Shown here piece by piece: positions 32,938 through 39,786 of a stretch of DNA of 44,517 bases. Position numbers and translations under genes: made by a program. The notes beneath the pieces are model-generated. The model was not told the DNA's origin. It was given only the letters and a program-made list of their open reading frames with translations, and searched no databases. The stretch covers positions 1-44,517 of the forward strand of contig JBBTQJ010000020.1 of NCBI GenBank assembly GCA_038065755.1. Reading direction: 5' to 3'. The stretch comes from JBBTQJ01 sp038065755. GTDB taxonomy: Bacteria; Patescibacteriota; Minisyncoccia; Minisyncoccales; Staskawiczbacteraceae. How positions within the stretch are numbered: the stretch's first letter is position 1; the number at the start of each line of letters is the position of its first letter.

Positions 32938-32997
32938 ATCACGATGAGAGGATTACCAAAGGGTTTTGTCCCGAGGGAATGCCTCTCTTTTTTTTTA
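32938..32997 (+). ncRNA. Candidate ~60-nt small RNA
   Basis: Transcription from the consensus promoter would yield a short RNA. GAGAGG (32946-32951) pairs with CCTCTC, an inner GGG-TTTTG-CCC hairpin is present, and nine T residues follow. The purine-rich internal loop (ATTACCAAA / GAGGGAAT) is unusual for a plain terminator. A 20-codon frame (MRGLPKGFVPRECLS...) starts at 32944 inside the RNA. It is convergent with the NYN gene and overlaps its 3' end. Confidence 0.5.
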
Positions 32998-33483
32998 TTT
33001 CTCTAATTTATTCTTGAATAACTGAATATTAACAATAAAATTGCTGAACTTTTTTAATAACGAAGAATACTTTTTATTTGGAACAATTATTTTTAATAAT
33101 TTATCGTTATTAATTAAATGCTCAACTAAACAATAAAAATCACCGTCGCCAGAAACGATAATTGCCTTGTCATAATTATTATATTCAATCATTGTATGCA
33201 ATACCAGCTCCGCATCAACATTTCCTTTTATTTTTATTTTACCATTTTCTTTTATCTCCATTGTCGGCTTAAACACACAGATAAATCCTGCTTTTTGCAA
33301 TTCGGTATATATAGATTGATTATAAAAAACATATCCGATAAATAAAAACGCTTTTTCAATTTTATACTTATCTTTCAAAAATACTCTAAAGCGGCGAAAA
33401 TTTAATTTCCACCCCTGGCTTTTTACGCCCAAATTTAAATTCTGACTGTCTATAAATGCATAATTATTTTCCTTGGGGTCCAT
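32995..33483 (-). CDS. NYN-domain putative ribonuclease (LabA/DUF88 type)
   Basis: A 162-aa PIN-like protein. The acidic residues expected for metal binding are in YAFIDSQNLNLGV (Asp about 12), NVDAELVLH (about 93) and VSGDGDFYCLVEHL (about 110-113). The family includes RNA-processing nucleases and LabA-like proteins. The substrate is unknown. The promoter region holds the recurrent motif at 33515-33529. Confidence 0.8.
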   Translation of the reverse strand: MDPKENNYAFIDSQNLNLGVKSQGWKLNFRRFRVFLKDKYKIEKAFLFIGYVFYNQSIYTELQKAGFICVFKPTMEIKENGKIKIKGNVDAELVLHTMIEYNNYDKAIIVSGDGDFYCLVEHLINNDKLLKIIVPNKKYSSLLKKFSNFIVNIQLFKNKLEK

Positions 33484-33514
33484 AATATATTTTATTTTTA
33501 TTTTAAATTTTTAT

Positions 33515-33576
33515 ATTCGTCGCATAATAGTACCACCGATGGGTCGGTAGCACTAAAATGTCGCGTAATAAAATAC
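33515..33576 (-). repeat. Hairpin between two copies of the recurrent motif
   Basis: Motif copies TATTATGCGACGAA (33515-33529) and GTATTTTATTACGCGACA (33559-33576) flank an imperfect hairpin GTACCACCGA/TCGGTAGCAC (33530-33553). The layout is the same as at 27284-27342. Confidence 0.6.
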
Positions 33577-33583
33577 ACATAAA

Positions 33584-33958
33584 CTATTCAAAAATTTTGC
33601 CGCTTATAATTTCCTGCCTTATGTCTTCGGGGATTGGAATTTCTTCACCGGGTTTTGATATGCCGGGATATCGCCAGGCGCTGATTATTTTTCTTAGATC
33701 TTTGGCGTCTTTATACATTATCCATATTTCGCCAGGCGCTCTTTTGGGCTTTTGCCAAGCGCGAGCCAATGTTATTTTTTTTTCTTTAAAAAACACTTTA
33801 TTTGTTCTCATTACAGCTGTGGTTCCCGGCGCTATCCCTTTTTCTTTTCTTTCGGGCTTGTAAAGTATGTTTAATAATTTTTGTTTTGAAAGTCCGTATT
33901 GCTTCATTTTTATTTTTGAGTGCTCTGTCCAGTGTAATTTTCTGAAAGAAATAGACAT
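33584..33958 (-). CDS. DUF4258-like small basic protein
   Basis: A 124-aa basic protein. The start, LHWTEHSKIKMKQYGLSKQK, has the H-S-x-x-R/K-M-x-x-x-G-(I/L) pattern of DUF4258 and related RelE-superfamily proteins. A beta-rich middle with Lys and Arg follows, and then a Pro/Ile-rich tail (PGISKPGEEIPIPEDIRQ). No antitoxin-like partner gene is adjacent. It is single, between the NYN gene and tRNA-Val. A toxin or an RNA-binding protein are both possible. Confidence 0.5.
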   Translation of the reverse strand: MSISFRKLHWTEHSKIKMKQYGLSKQKLLNILYKPERKEKGIAPGTTAVMRTNKVFFKEKKITLARAWQKPKRAPGEIWIMYKDAKDLRKIISAWRYPGISKPGEEIPIPEDIRQEIISGKIFE

Positions 33959-33969
33959 AATTAAATTTG

Positions 33970-34042
33970 TGGACGGGACAGGATTCGAACCTGTAACCCC
34001 TGCAATGTGAATGCAGTGCTCTGACCATTGAGCTACTCGTCC
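33970..34042 (-). tRNA. tRNA-Val (CAC)
   Basis: Acceptor GGACGAG/CCCGTCC with one mismatch, anticodon stem CTGCA/TGCAG around TTCACAT (anticodon CAC), T arm ACAGG-TTCGAAT-CCTGT. No CCA is encoded. Confidence 0.94.
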
Positions 34043-34093
34043 GCTTGTTTTATATATTTATCTATTTTACCATTTTTTAAGTAAAAAGCACAA

Positions 34094-34133
34094 GAAAAAA
34101 ATCACACCCCCCCATTGTGGAGAATGTGATTTA
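34094..34133 (-). terminator. Terminator of the kinase-like gene
   Basis: AATCACA/TGTGATT stem with a G-run in the loop, followed on the minus strand by T residues. Confidence 0.65.
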
Positions 34134-34151
34134 TAATTAATCGTTGGTTGG

Positions 34152-34625
34152 CTATTCGTCAGGGAAGCCCTTAATTTCAATTTTAGGATATTTTTTAAAC
34201 TCGCGCTTTTTTTCTTTGACCCGGCTTTGGTAGGTCAAAACAAAAATTTTATCAAAACCAAGATAAGCGGTAAGCGCAAAAATATCTCCATTAACGTGGC
34301 AAAGAACAGACCCAATGTCTAAAACCGGAATCACCACTGTAGCTATAACTCCTCTTGATGCCAGCAGATCCTGAACTTTTTCCTGATTTTCCTCCAATAT
34401 ATCCCTGGCTAACTGAGATTCTTTAAAACTCTCTGTCTCTCTGCCCAATGGCCCGTGTTTGCCAACTTTAAAGCCTGCTTTTTCAAAGGCTTCATTTATC
34501 TGTTTGCCCCCGCCCACAAGGATTACGGTAAAATATTCTGCTGAAATTCTTCTTATCCACTCAAGGACATCATCTCTTTCGCATAAATCACCGGAAATTT
34601 TTACAAGCGCTGTTTGCCTCGCCAT
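34152..34625 (-). CDS. Amino-acid-kinase-fold protein, truncated
   Basis: A 157-aa product from MARQTALVKISGDL. This ATG is preferred over the one 12 codons upstream because GGGAGG lies 8 bases before it. The start VKISGDL and VILVGGGKQINEAFEKAGF (about 47) match the N-terminal lobe of the amino acid kinase fold, and the IFALTAYLGFDKIFVLT strand continues it. At half the usual length, it lacks the C-terminal ATP-binding part. It may be a remnant or a stand-alone regulatory lobe. The gene is less AT-rich than its neighbours. Confidence 0.6.
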   Translation of the reverse strand: MARQTALVKISGDLCERDDVLEWIRRISAEYFTVILVGGGKQINEAFEKAGFKVGKHGPLGRETESFKESQLARDILEENQEKVQDLLASRGVIATVVIPVLDIGSVLCHVNGDIFALTAYLGFDKIFVLTYQSRVKEKKREFKKYPKIEIKGFPDE

Positions 34626-34665
34626 CTCTTTTGCCTCCCAAAAAGATTTGAAAAGAACCAAATAA

Positions 34666-34716
34666 AAATTAACAAAAAATTAGAAAAATGTCAATATTTG
34701 TCGCACAATAAAATAC
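34666..34716 (-). promoter_or_regulatory. Promoter of the kinase-like gene with the recurrent motif
   Basis: Minus strand: GTATTTTATTGTGCGACAAAT (34696-34716), then TTGACA (34689-34694), 17-bp spacer, TAATTT (34666-34671). Confidence 0.6.
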
Positions 34717-34785
34717 GGGTAAAACAATAAAACAACGGCTTATTTAATTTTAACTTTTTATGCAACGGATTCAAATTATTGAATT

Positions 34786-36321
34786 TTAAATTTTAAACAA
34801 AGCAGCTGTTTTTTTAAGGGTTTTTCCGCCAGCTCCCCAGACGGATAAAAAATCATTGATGAATTTTTGCGGCAAATGCTTGTCTTCTAAAAAAGACGAT
34901 AAGGTTAAGGCAACGGAAAGAATTATGTGATACTCTTCTAAATTTTCCTGTTTAGCTTTTATATAAGCTGGATGAAAATTATTTATCCAAATTTTATTTT
35001 CTAACATTCTAGCAACCGGATCTTTTACGCTTCTATTTTCAAAACCAATAATTAAAGAGGGTAATTTATTGCCTTTCTTTTCTGGAGAAATATTCTTTTT
35101 TACTTCCTGTTTTTCTTTTTCTTTTTTAACGCCTTCCTGACCGCCATTATTATTATCCATTGTTTTGTTTTCTGGCGGCAGATTGTCTTTAACTATGCTT
35201 ACTAGCTGTGCCTCTGTTGATTCAGAAAAAACCGACTCTTTTTGTCTGCTGGTTTTTAAGCCTAATAACGGAGTTAATTCCGGAAAGTTTTTTAAAACGC
35301 TTCTTAAGGTTTTTTCAATTTCCTTAGACAATAATTTGTATTGTTTTTGAGAAGATTCCAGTTCTAAATTTTCTCCAAACTCTTTTAAAATGGGAATTAC
35401 TGCTTCTTGAATAGATTTTCTGTGCAAATAATATTTTTTCAAACTTGCAGCGTCTTTTAAAAAATCCATTTTATTGGTTGTTAAAATTTCTGACAATTCA
35501 GGTATTTCCGCCATTCCATAAATCTGTCCGTGTTCTTTTGGCCAGATGCCAAGCCACTCCCACCCTGATTTAATGACCTTTCCGTAAGTTGAAACGCCCA
35601 ACCCCTGAAAGGGCGCAGTGGCTGCGCCGTCGTATTTAGCCAAAAAACCGGTTCCTGCTAATCGTCTGTTTAAACGTATTTGAAATGTTTTAGACGCAGC
35701 AGGTAAATTATATTCAAAAGAAATTTTTTTGCCGTTTATAAAAAATTCCACTCCTTTTTTATAAACGTGTTTTAAAATCGAACTAAACGGCTCTTGGTGA
35801 AAAAGGGGATAAAAATGATTATATGTTGTTTCTGCAATAAACTTTTCTGACAACAGCGGAGAATTTGAATTTTTAAAAAAAATACTTACGGCGGTTCCTT
35901 TTTCGGGCAGGTTTTTCCCTGAAAACGGAATAAATTTCCAGGGGGCCGATGTTTCGTTTTTTAAATGCCATTCCGCGGCGCATCTCGAGCCGTAGCTACC
36001 CCTTGTTTCTGTTTGCACTTTTTCAGCTATTAACAAAGAAAGCTTGGCGCCGATTCCGGCAAACCCAATTCCCCTGCCCTTTATTTTTGTAGTAGCGGCA
36101 ATGTTGTGATAATTTGTCAGCTCACCCCTTTTCATCCCCTTGCCGTTATCTGCCGCAGTTAAAGTATTGTTCAAACAATCAACATAAAAAGAAATACGGC
36201 TAGCTTTAGAATCTAGCGCGTTGGCGATTAATTCCAATAAAATAATCTCTTCTATTGTAATGGTGTAGCTATCCTTGATGTCTTCTAAAAGATGTTTTAA
36301 ATTAACCTTTGTCTCACGCAT
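34786..36321 (-). CDS. GHKL (HSP90/MutL/MORC-like) ATPase protein
   Basis: A 511-aa protein whose first ~150 residues form a Bergerat ATP site: the N box ELIANALDSKA (about 29), DNGKGM (about 58), and GRGIGFAGIGAKLS (about 82), with Asn, Asp and Gly residues kept. The middle, to about residue 340, looks like an S5-type transducer. No kinase, toprim or HNH domain follows. The C-terminal third is Lys/Glu-rich and then helical. MutL and gyrase B are excluded by length and missing domains. Prokaryotic MORC-like ATPases are known mostly from conflict and DNA-remodelling contexts. The neighbours here give no hint. Confidence 0.75.
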   Translation of the reverse strand: MRETKVNLKHLLEDIKDSYTITIEEIILLELIANALDSKASRISFYVDCLNNTLTAADNGKGMKRGELTNYHNIAATTKIKGRGIGFAGIGAKLSLLIAEKVQTETRGSYGSRCAAEWHLKNETSAPWKFIPFSGKNLPEKGTAVSIFFKNSNSPLLSEKFIAETTYNHFYPLFHQEPFSSILKHVYKKGVEFFINGKKISFEYNLPAASKTFQIRLNRRLAGTGFLAKYDGAATAPFQGLGVSTYGKVIKSGWEWLGIWPKEHGQIYGMAEIPELSEILTTNKMDFLKDAASLKKYYLHRKSIQEAVIPILKEFGENLELESSQKQYKLLSKEIEKTLRSVLKNFPELTPLLGLKTSRQKESVFSESTEAQLVSIVKDNLPPENKTMDNNNGGQEGVKKEKEKQEVKKNISPEKKGNKLPSLIIGFENRSVKDPVARMLENKIWINNFHPAYIKAKQENLEEYHIILSVALTLSSFLEDKHLPQKFINDFLSVWGAGGKTLKKTAALFKI

Positions 36322-36367
36322 AATTTTTAAATTTATTCAAAAACAATAACGCAATCCCTATTTTTAG

Positions 36368-36395
36368 AGTATATCTTATTTCTCCAATATTTCAA
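36368..36395 (-). promoter_or_regulatory. Promoter of the GHKL ATPase gene
   Basis: TTGAAA (36390-36395), 16-bp spacer, TATACT (36368-36373), minus strand. The recurrent motif lies 8 bases upstream of the -35. Confidence 0.65.
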
Positions 36396-36402
36396 TAATA
36401 AT

Positions 36403-36441
36403 ATTGTCGCACAATAAAACAGTCCCGCCTTGGCGGGACTG
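36403..36441 (-). terminator. rplL terminator with the recurrent motif as tail
   Basis: CAGTCCCGCC/GGCGGGACTG (36420-36441), then TTTTATTGTGCGACAA (36403-36419) on the minus strand. The first seven bases act as the T-tract. Confidence 0.85.
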
Positions 36442-36454
36442 TTTTAAATAATTC

Positions 36455-36862
36455 TTATTTTATCTCAACTTTGGCGCCGGCGGTTTCAAATTTTTTCTTT
36501 ATCTCTTCGGCTTCTTCTTTTTTAACGCTTTCTTTAACAAGTTGGGCTGTTCCAGCTGCCGCCGCGTCAACTAAATCTTTTGATTCTTTTAATCCTTTTG
36601 CCGTAACATCTCTTACCGCTTTAATAACTTCAATTTTTTGAGCCCCTACTTCTTTTAATTCAACATTAAAAGAAGTTTTTTCTTCTACAAGGGTGGCCGC
36701 TCCAGCTGAACCTGCCACAGCTACCGGAACCGAAGCCGAAACGCCAAATTTATCTTCTAAAACTTTTACCAGTTCCGCCAATTCTACAATTGGCATTTTT
36801 TCTATTTCTCCAACTAATTTTTCAAATTTAGCTGACACTTCAACTTTTTTTTCTTCTGCCAT
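36455..36862 (-). CDS. rplL: 50S ribosomal protein L7/L12
   Basis: Forms the ribosomal stalk that recruits translational GTPases. A 135-aa protein with the N-terminal dimerisation helix, an Ala/Gly/Val hinge (about residues 43-58) and the C-terminal domain EKTSFNVELKEVGAQKIEVI followed by KAVRDVTAKGLKESKDLVDAA. It follows rplJ in the usual order, but a palindromic repeat fills the spacer. Confidence 0.96.
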   Translation of the reverse strand: MAEEKKVEVSAKFEKLVGEIEKMPIVELAELVKVLEDKFGVSASVPVAVAGSAGAATLVEEKTSFNVELKEVGAQKIEVIKAVRDVTAKGLKESKDLVDAAAAGTAQLVKESVKKEEAEEIKKKFETAGAKVEIK

Positions 36863-36872
36863 ATTTTTTTAT

Positions 36873-36951
36873 AAGCGAGGCAATAAATTTTTTGAAGGCC
36901 TCAGGACACGAAGTGCCTGATAGCCGGAGAAAAAATTTGATTGCCGAGCGT
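36873..36951 (-). repeat. GCGAGGCAAT palindromic repeat, copy 2
   Basis: Ends match the copy at 26576-26662 (AGCGAGGCAATAAATTTTTT ... AAAAAATTTGATTGCCGAGCG). The inside is different and contains a CAGGACACG/CGAAGTGCCTG-type hairpin. It lies between rplJ and rplL. Confidence 0.75.
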
Positions 36952-36963
36952 TTAATTGTAATT

Positions 36964-37467
36964 TTATTGTTTTTCTTTATTTTCTCTTATTTTATCTAAC
37001 ACCCTCACAAAGCTTGCTATAGGGCCCGAAAGTGAGCCGACCAATCTGCTTAATAATTCAGGTCTTGGCGGTATGCTGGCCAAAGCCAAAACCCTGTCTT
37101 TTTCTATAAATTTATTTTCAAATAATCCGCCTAAAATTTTAAAATTTTCCTGCTCTTTAGCAAATTTGTTTGAAATTCTAGCCGGAGCAATTTCGTCGTC
37201 TATGCCGAAAACCAATGCCAGCTGACCGGGAATATTTTCTTTTATTTTCTGCCAAAAAGAAATGTTTGACTGGCCAAAGGCAATTCTTACCAATGTTTTC
37301 TTGGCGATTTTTAAAGAGCAACCGGCTTCTTTCAAATTCTTTCTTAAACCAAACATATCTTTTGAGCTTACTTTGGAAAAATCAACAAAAACCAATGATT
37401 TTTGTTTTGAAATATTTTCTTTTAAGCTATTAATTTGATTTTGCTTTTGTTCTTTTGTTAATGCCAT
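36964..37467 (-). CDS. rplJ: 50S ribosomal protein L10
   Basis: Base of the ribosomal stalk; binds 23S rRNA and L7/L12. A 167-aa protein with QINSLKENISKQKSLVFVDF at the start and the C-terminal SLSGPIASFVRVLDKIRENK helix for L7/L12. An L10-type leader lies upstream, so autogenous control is expected. Confidence 0.95.
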   Translation of the reverse strand: MALTKEQKQNQINSLKENISKQKSLVFVDFSKVSSKDMFGLRKNLKEAGCSLKIAKKTLVRIAFGQSNISFWQKIKENIPGQLALVFGIDDEIAPARISNKFAKEQENFKILGGLFENKFIEKDRVLALASIPPRPELLSRLVGSLSGPIASFVRVLDKIRENKEKQ

Positions 37468-37474
37468 ATAATAA

Positions 37475-37498
37475 AAAATCTGCTTACGCAGACAAATT
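37475..37498 (-). terminator. Attenuator-like hairpin directly before rplJ
   Basis: TCTGC-GTAA-GCAGA on the minus strand, then TTTTTTATTAT, ending 4 bases before the rplJ ATG. Its 5' strand could compete with the leader (both contain GTCTGC/GCAGAC). Confidence 0.55.
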
Positions 37499-37517
37499 AA
37501 AAATTATTTTAATTTTT

Positions 37518-37574
37518 AACCTCGGCAGGATTTATTCCCTTGACTACACTCGGGACACCTGCTGTCTGCGGCTT
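37518..37574 (-). promoter_or_regulatory. L10 leader (autoregulatory rplJL mRNA structure)
   Basis: The minus strand carries AGCCGCAGACAGCAGG and, after a variable hairpin, ATAAATCCTGCCGAGG. This is the hallmark of the bacterial L10 leader, which binds L10-L12 and represses the operon. Confidence 0.85.
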
Positions 37575-37583
37575 AATTAATTC

Positions 37584-37661
37584 TATATAATATATCTTAA
37601 TCTAATTGTCAAAATATGTCAATGATTTTGTCGCACCTGCCTGCGCAGGCAGGCAATAAAA
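37584..37661 (-). promoter_or_regulatory. rplJ promoter with palindrome-interrupted motif
   Basis: Two overlapping solutions: TTGACA (37617-37622) with TAAGAT (37594-37599), or TTGACA (37607-37612) with TATATA (37584-37589), both with 17-bp spacers. Upstream, the motif TTTTATTG/TGCGACAAA is split by the perfect palindrome CCTGCCTGCGCAGGCAGG (37636-37653), which may also terminate mltG... read-through from upstream. Confidence 0.65.
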
Positions 37662-38693
37662 CTATCTTAAATATTTTGCTATTGCCGCGTTGTGCTCTTT
37701 TAAGGTTTTGCTGAAAATTGTTTTGCCGCTGTCAGCAGACAAATAATACCAGTATTTTGATTCTGTGGGATAAATAGCGGCCAAAATTGAATCTATTCCC
37801 GGGTTTGAAATGGGTCCCAAGGGCAATCCTTGATATTTATATGTATTATAAGGAGAATTTATTTTAAGGTCTGCAAGCAGGGCGCTTTTATGATTTTTTC
37901 CTGTAATATAATTTATAGTAGCGTCCACCTGCAAGGGCATGCCATCTTCTAATCTCTTCCACAATATTCCTGAAACAATCTTTTTATCGTTAATTGTTTT
38001 TACTTCTTTTTCAATCATAGAGGCCATTGTGATTATTTCAAAAACAGATTTATTTTTCAAGGCAATTGCTTCTTTTAATTCCCTTGTAATCTTTTTTTCA
38101 AAATTAACAAGGATGTTTTTTATTATATCTTCTGGCGACTCCCCTTCTGATATTTCATATGTGTCAGGAAAAAGATAGCCCTCCAAACTTGCTGTTTCTG
38201 GCAATTCAGACAAAAAATCAAACTCCTGGCTATAATCTTGGCTGGCAAGACCTATAAATTCATTTTTGCTGCATATGTTTTTTTCTTCAAAATATTCGGC
38301 TACGTCTTTTATATCCCACCCCTCAATAATGGTGATCTTGTCTTTTATTATGTCTCCTTTGACAAATTTTTTGACAATTTGATAAACAGACATACCAGGG
38401 CCTAAAATATATTTGCCTGCCTGCAACCTTGAGTGCTGAAAAGAAAAGACAACATAAGCCTCAAAAAAATATCTGTTTTTAATTATTCCCTGCTTTTCCA
38501 ATTCCCATGCAATATCTTCGTCTCCCATTCCTTTTTCCGCAACATATGTAATTGTTTCGCGAGACCCAACGTTCTTGGGCGCATAAATTTCTTGCCAAAC
38601 CAAAAAACAAAAAACCGCAAATAATAAAAAACAAAAAATAACAGCCAGTTTTATGATATTTGATTTTTTTATTATAATATTTATATTTTTCAT
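37662..38693 (-). CDS. mltG: Endolytic murein transglycosylase MltG
   Basis: Cleaves nascent glycan strands at the membrane and sets their length. A 343-aa YceG-family protein with an N-terminal membrane helix (about 14-33), a LysM-like region and the catalytic domain: IITMASMIEKEV (catalytic Glu about 232), ILWKRLEDGMPLQVDATINY and YNTYKYQGLPLGPISNPG. All family signatures are kept. A structured leader of about 115 nt precedes it. Confidence 0.95.
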   Translation of the reverse strand: MKNINIIIKKSNIIKLAVIFCFLLFAVFCFLVWQEIYAPKNVGSRETITYVAEKGMGDEDIAWELEKQGIIKNRYFFEAYVVFSFQHSRLQAGKYILGPGMSVYQIVKKFVKGDIIKDKITIIEGWDIKDVAEYFEEKNICSKNEFIGLASQDYSQEFDFLSELPETASLEGYLFPDTYEISEGESPEDIIKNILVNFEKKITRELKEAIALKNKSVFEIITMASMIEKEVKTINDKKIVSGILWKRLEDGMPLQVDATINYITGKNHKSALLADLKINSPYNTYKYQGLPLGPISNPGIDSILAAIYPTESKYWYYLSADSGKTIFSKTLKEHNAAIAKYLR

Positions 38694-38699
38694 ATCTTA

Positions 38700-38818
38700 A
38701 AAAGCTCGTCTGTTATAATAAAAGCAGACAACCTCGGTCTGGAACGCTGATTTCAGGAACAAATTAAGGGTTTTCTGCCGGTCCCATAGCGAGGCATCTC
38801 GGTCTTGGTTCAGTATAC
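38700..38818 (-). promoter_or_regulatory. Structured attenuator-like leader of mltG
   Basis: An extended -10 (TGGTATACT) near 38812-38820 on the minus strand would start an RNA with direct repeats AGACCGAG, a CTGA-AA-TCAG hairpin, and CAGAC-CGAGGTT-GTCTG followed by CTTTTATT (terminator-like). GTCTG can pair instead with CAGAC downstream, and CCTCG near the 5' end can pair with CGAGG in the loop. These alternatives are exclusive. No known riboswitch is recognised. Confidence 0.45.
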
Positions 38819-38877
38819 CAAATTCAGCCAAAATTGGAAATTATTTTAATACGAAATTTTACCCAAAACAAAAAGGG

Positions 38878-38907
38878 TTGAAAAAACAAATCTTTTTATG
38901 ATAGTAT
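38878..38907 (+). promoter_or_regulatory. Promoter of the IPK gene, likely leaderless
   Basis: TTGAAA (38878-38883), 18-bp spacer, TAGTAT (38902-38907). The expected start coincides with the ATG at 38914, and there is no SD sequence. Confidence 0.55.
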
Positions 38908-38913
38908 GATTAA

Positions 38914-39726
38914 ATGAAAAAACATTATAAAAATAAAATTATAATTTTGAAACTTGGCGGCAGCATAATTACCAAAAAAAATAGCGGCCGGCCGCAAATC
39001 AAAAAAACGGTTGTTAAACAATTAGCCAAAGAGTTAAAATTATTCACTGGTCGCTTTCCTAAAAATAAACTTATTCTTCTCCATGGCGCTGGGTCTTTCG
39101 GCCACCCTTTGGTTTATAAGCATAAATTACTTGAAATGCCTTTGGCCGGCACCCAACTTTTAGCTTTTTCTGAAATTATCCGCTCAATGCGCCATATGGC
39201 CAATTTGCTAACAGATATTTTTCGATCCGCTAAATTACCAATTTTGCCTATCCAAACAAGCGCAATTTTAAATCAAAACAAAAATAAACTGAGTATTTCT
39301 AATGCTCAACAGCTAAAACAAGTGTTAAGTGCTGGTTTTATTCCTCTACTGGGCGGCGATATGGGCTTAACTAAAAAAAATAAAACTATTGTTGTTTCAG
39401 CCGACAAATTAGCTGTTTTACTAACTGAAACTTTTTCTATATCTGAAATAGTTTTTGCAACAGACGTCGATGGCGTATTTGAAGAATTTCCACCGCCAAA
39501 CAACATACAGCCATTTTCCCTTCTTTACAGAAAAAATCTAAAACGTATGCTCAAAAAAATGAGTAAACAAAAAAACCAATATGATGTAACCGGAGGCATG
39601 GCAGGAAAACTCCAAACATTGCTCGACCTCAAAGAAAAAAAAGTAATTATATTTAATGGCTTAAAATCAGGTAACTTAATCAAAGCCCTAATGAATAAGC
39701 CTGTTGGAACTCGCATAATCCTTTAA
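38914..39726 (+). CDS. Isopentenyl phosphate kinase-like protein
   Basis: Amino acid kinase fold, 270 aa. Isopentenyl phosphate kinase (IPK) phosphorylates isopentenyl phosphate to IPP in the archaeal alternative mevalonate route. Signatures: LKLGGSIITKK (about 13), LLHGAGSFGHP with the His typical of IPK (about 60), then PLLGGDMG, DVDGVFEE and VTGGMAGKL near 228. The His and GGMxGK elements separate it from aspartate and glutamate kinases. Fosfomycin kinase (FomA) is a related alternative. It is convergent with three genes for prenyl-chain enzymes and a Nudix protein, which supports the isoprenoid role. IPK is uncommon in bacteria. Confidence 0.82.
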   Translation: MKKHYKNKIIILKLGGSIITKKNSGRPQIKKTVVKQLAKELKLFTGRFPKNKLILLHGAGSFGHPLVYKHKLLEMPLAGTQLLAFSEIIRSMRHMANLLTDIFRSAKLPILPIQTSAILNQNKNKLSISNAQQLKQVLSAGFIPLLGGDMGLTKKNKTIVVSADKLAVLLTETFSISEIVFATDVDGVFEEFPPPNNIQPFSLLYRKNLKRMLKKMSKQKNQYDVTGGMAGKLQTLLDLKEKKVIIFNGLKSGNLIKALMNKPVGTRIIL

Positions 39727-39755
39727 AAATAAGCCCTGCAAACATATAAAAAAGC

Positions 39756-39778
39756 GGGTAACTAGCATAAAGTTACCC
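39756..39778. terminator. Terminator between IPK and Nudix genes
   Basis: GGGTAACT/AGTTACCC stem between convergent genes, with A-rich left and T-rich right flanks. Confidence 0.7.
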
Positions 39779-39786
39779 ACTATGTT

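Noticed and set aside
34152..34625. Acetylglutamate kinase or uridylate kinase
   Set aside because: Only the N-terminal lobe is present and the ATP-binding half is missing, so no specific enzyme name is justified.
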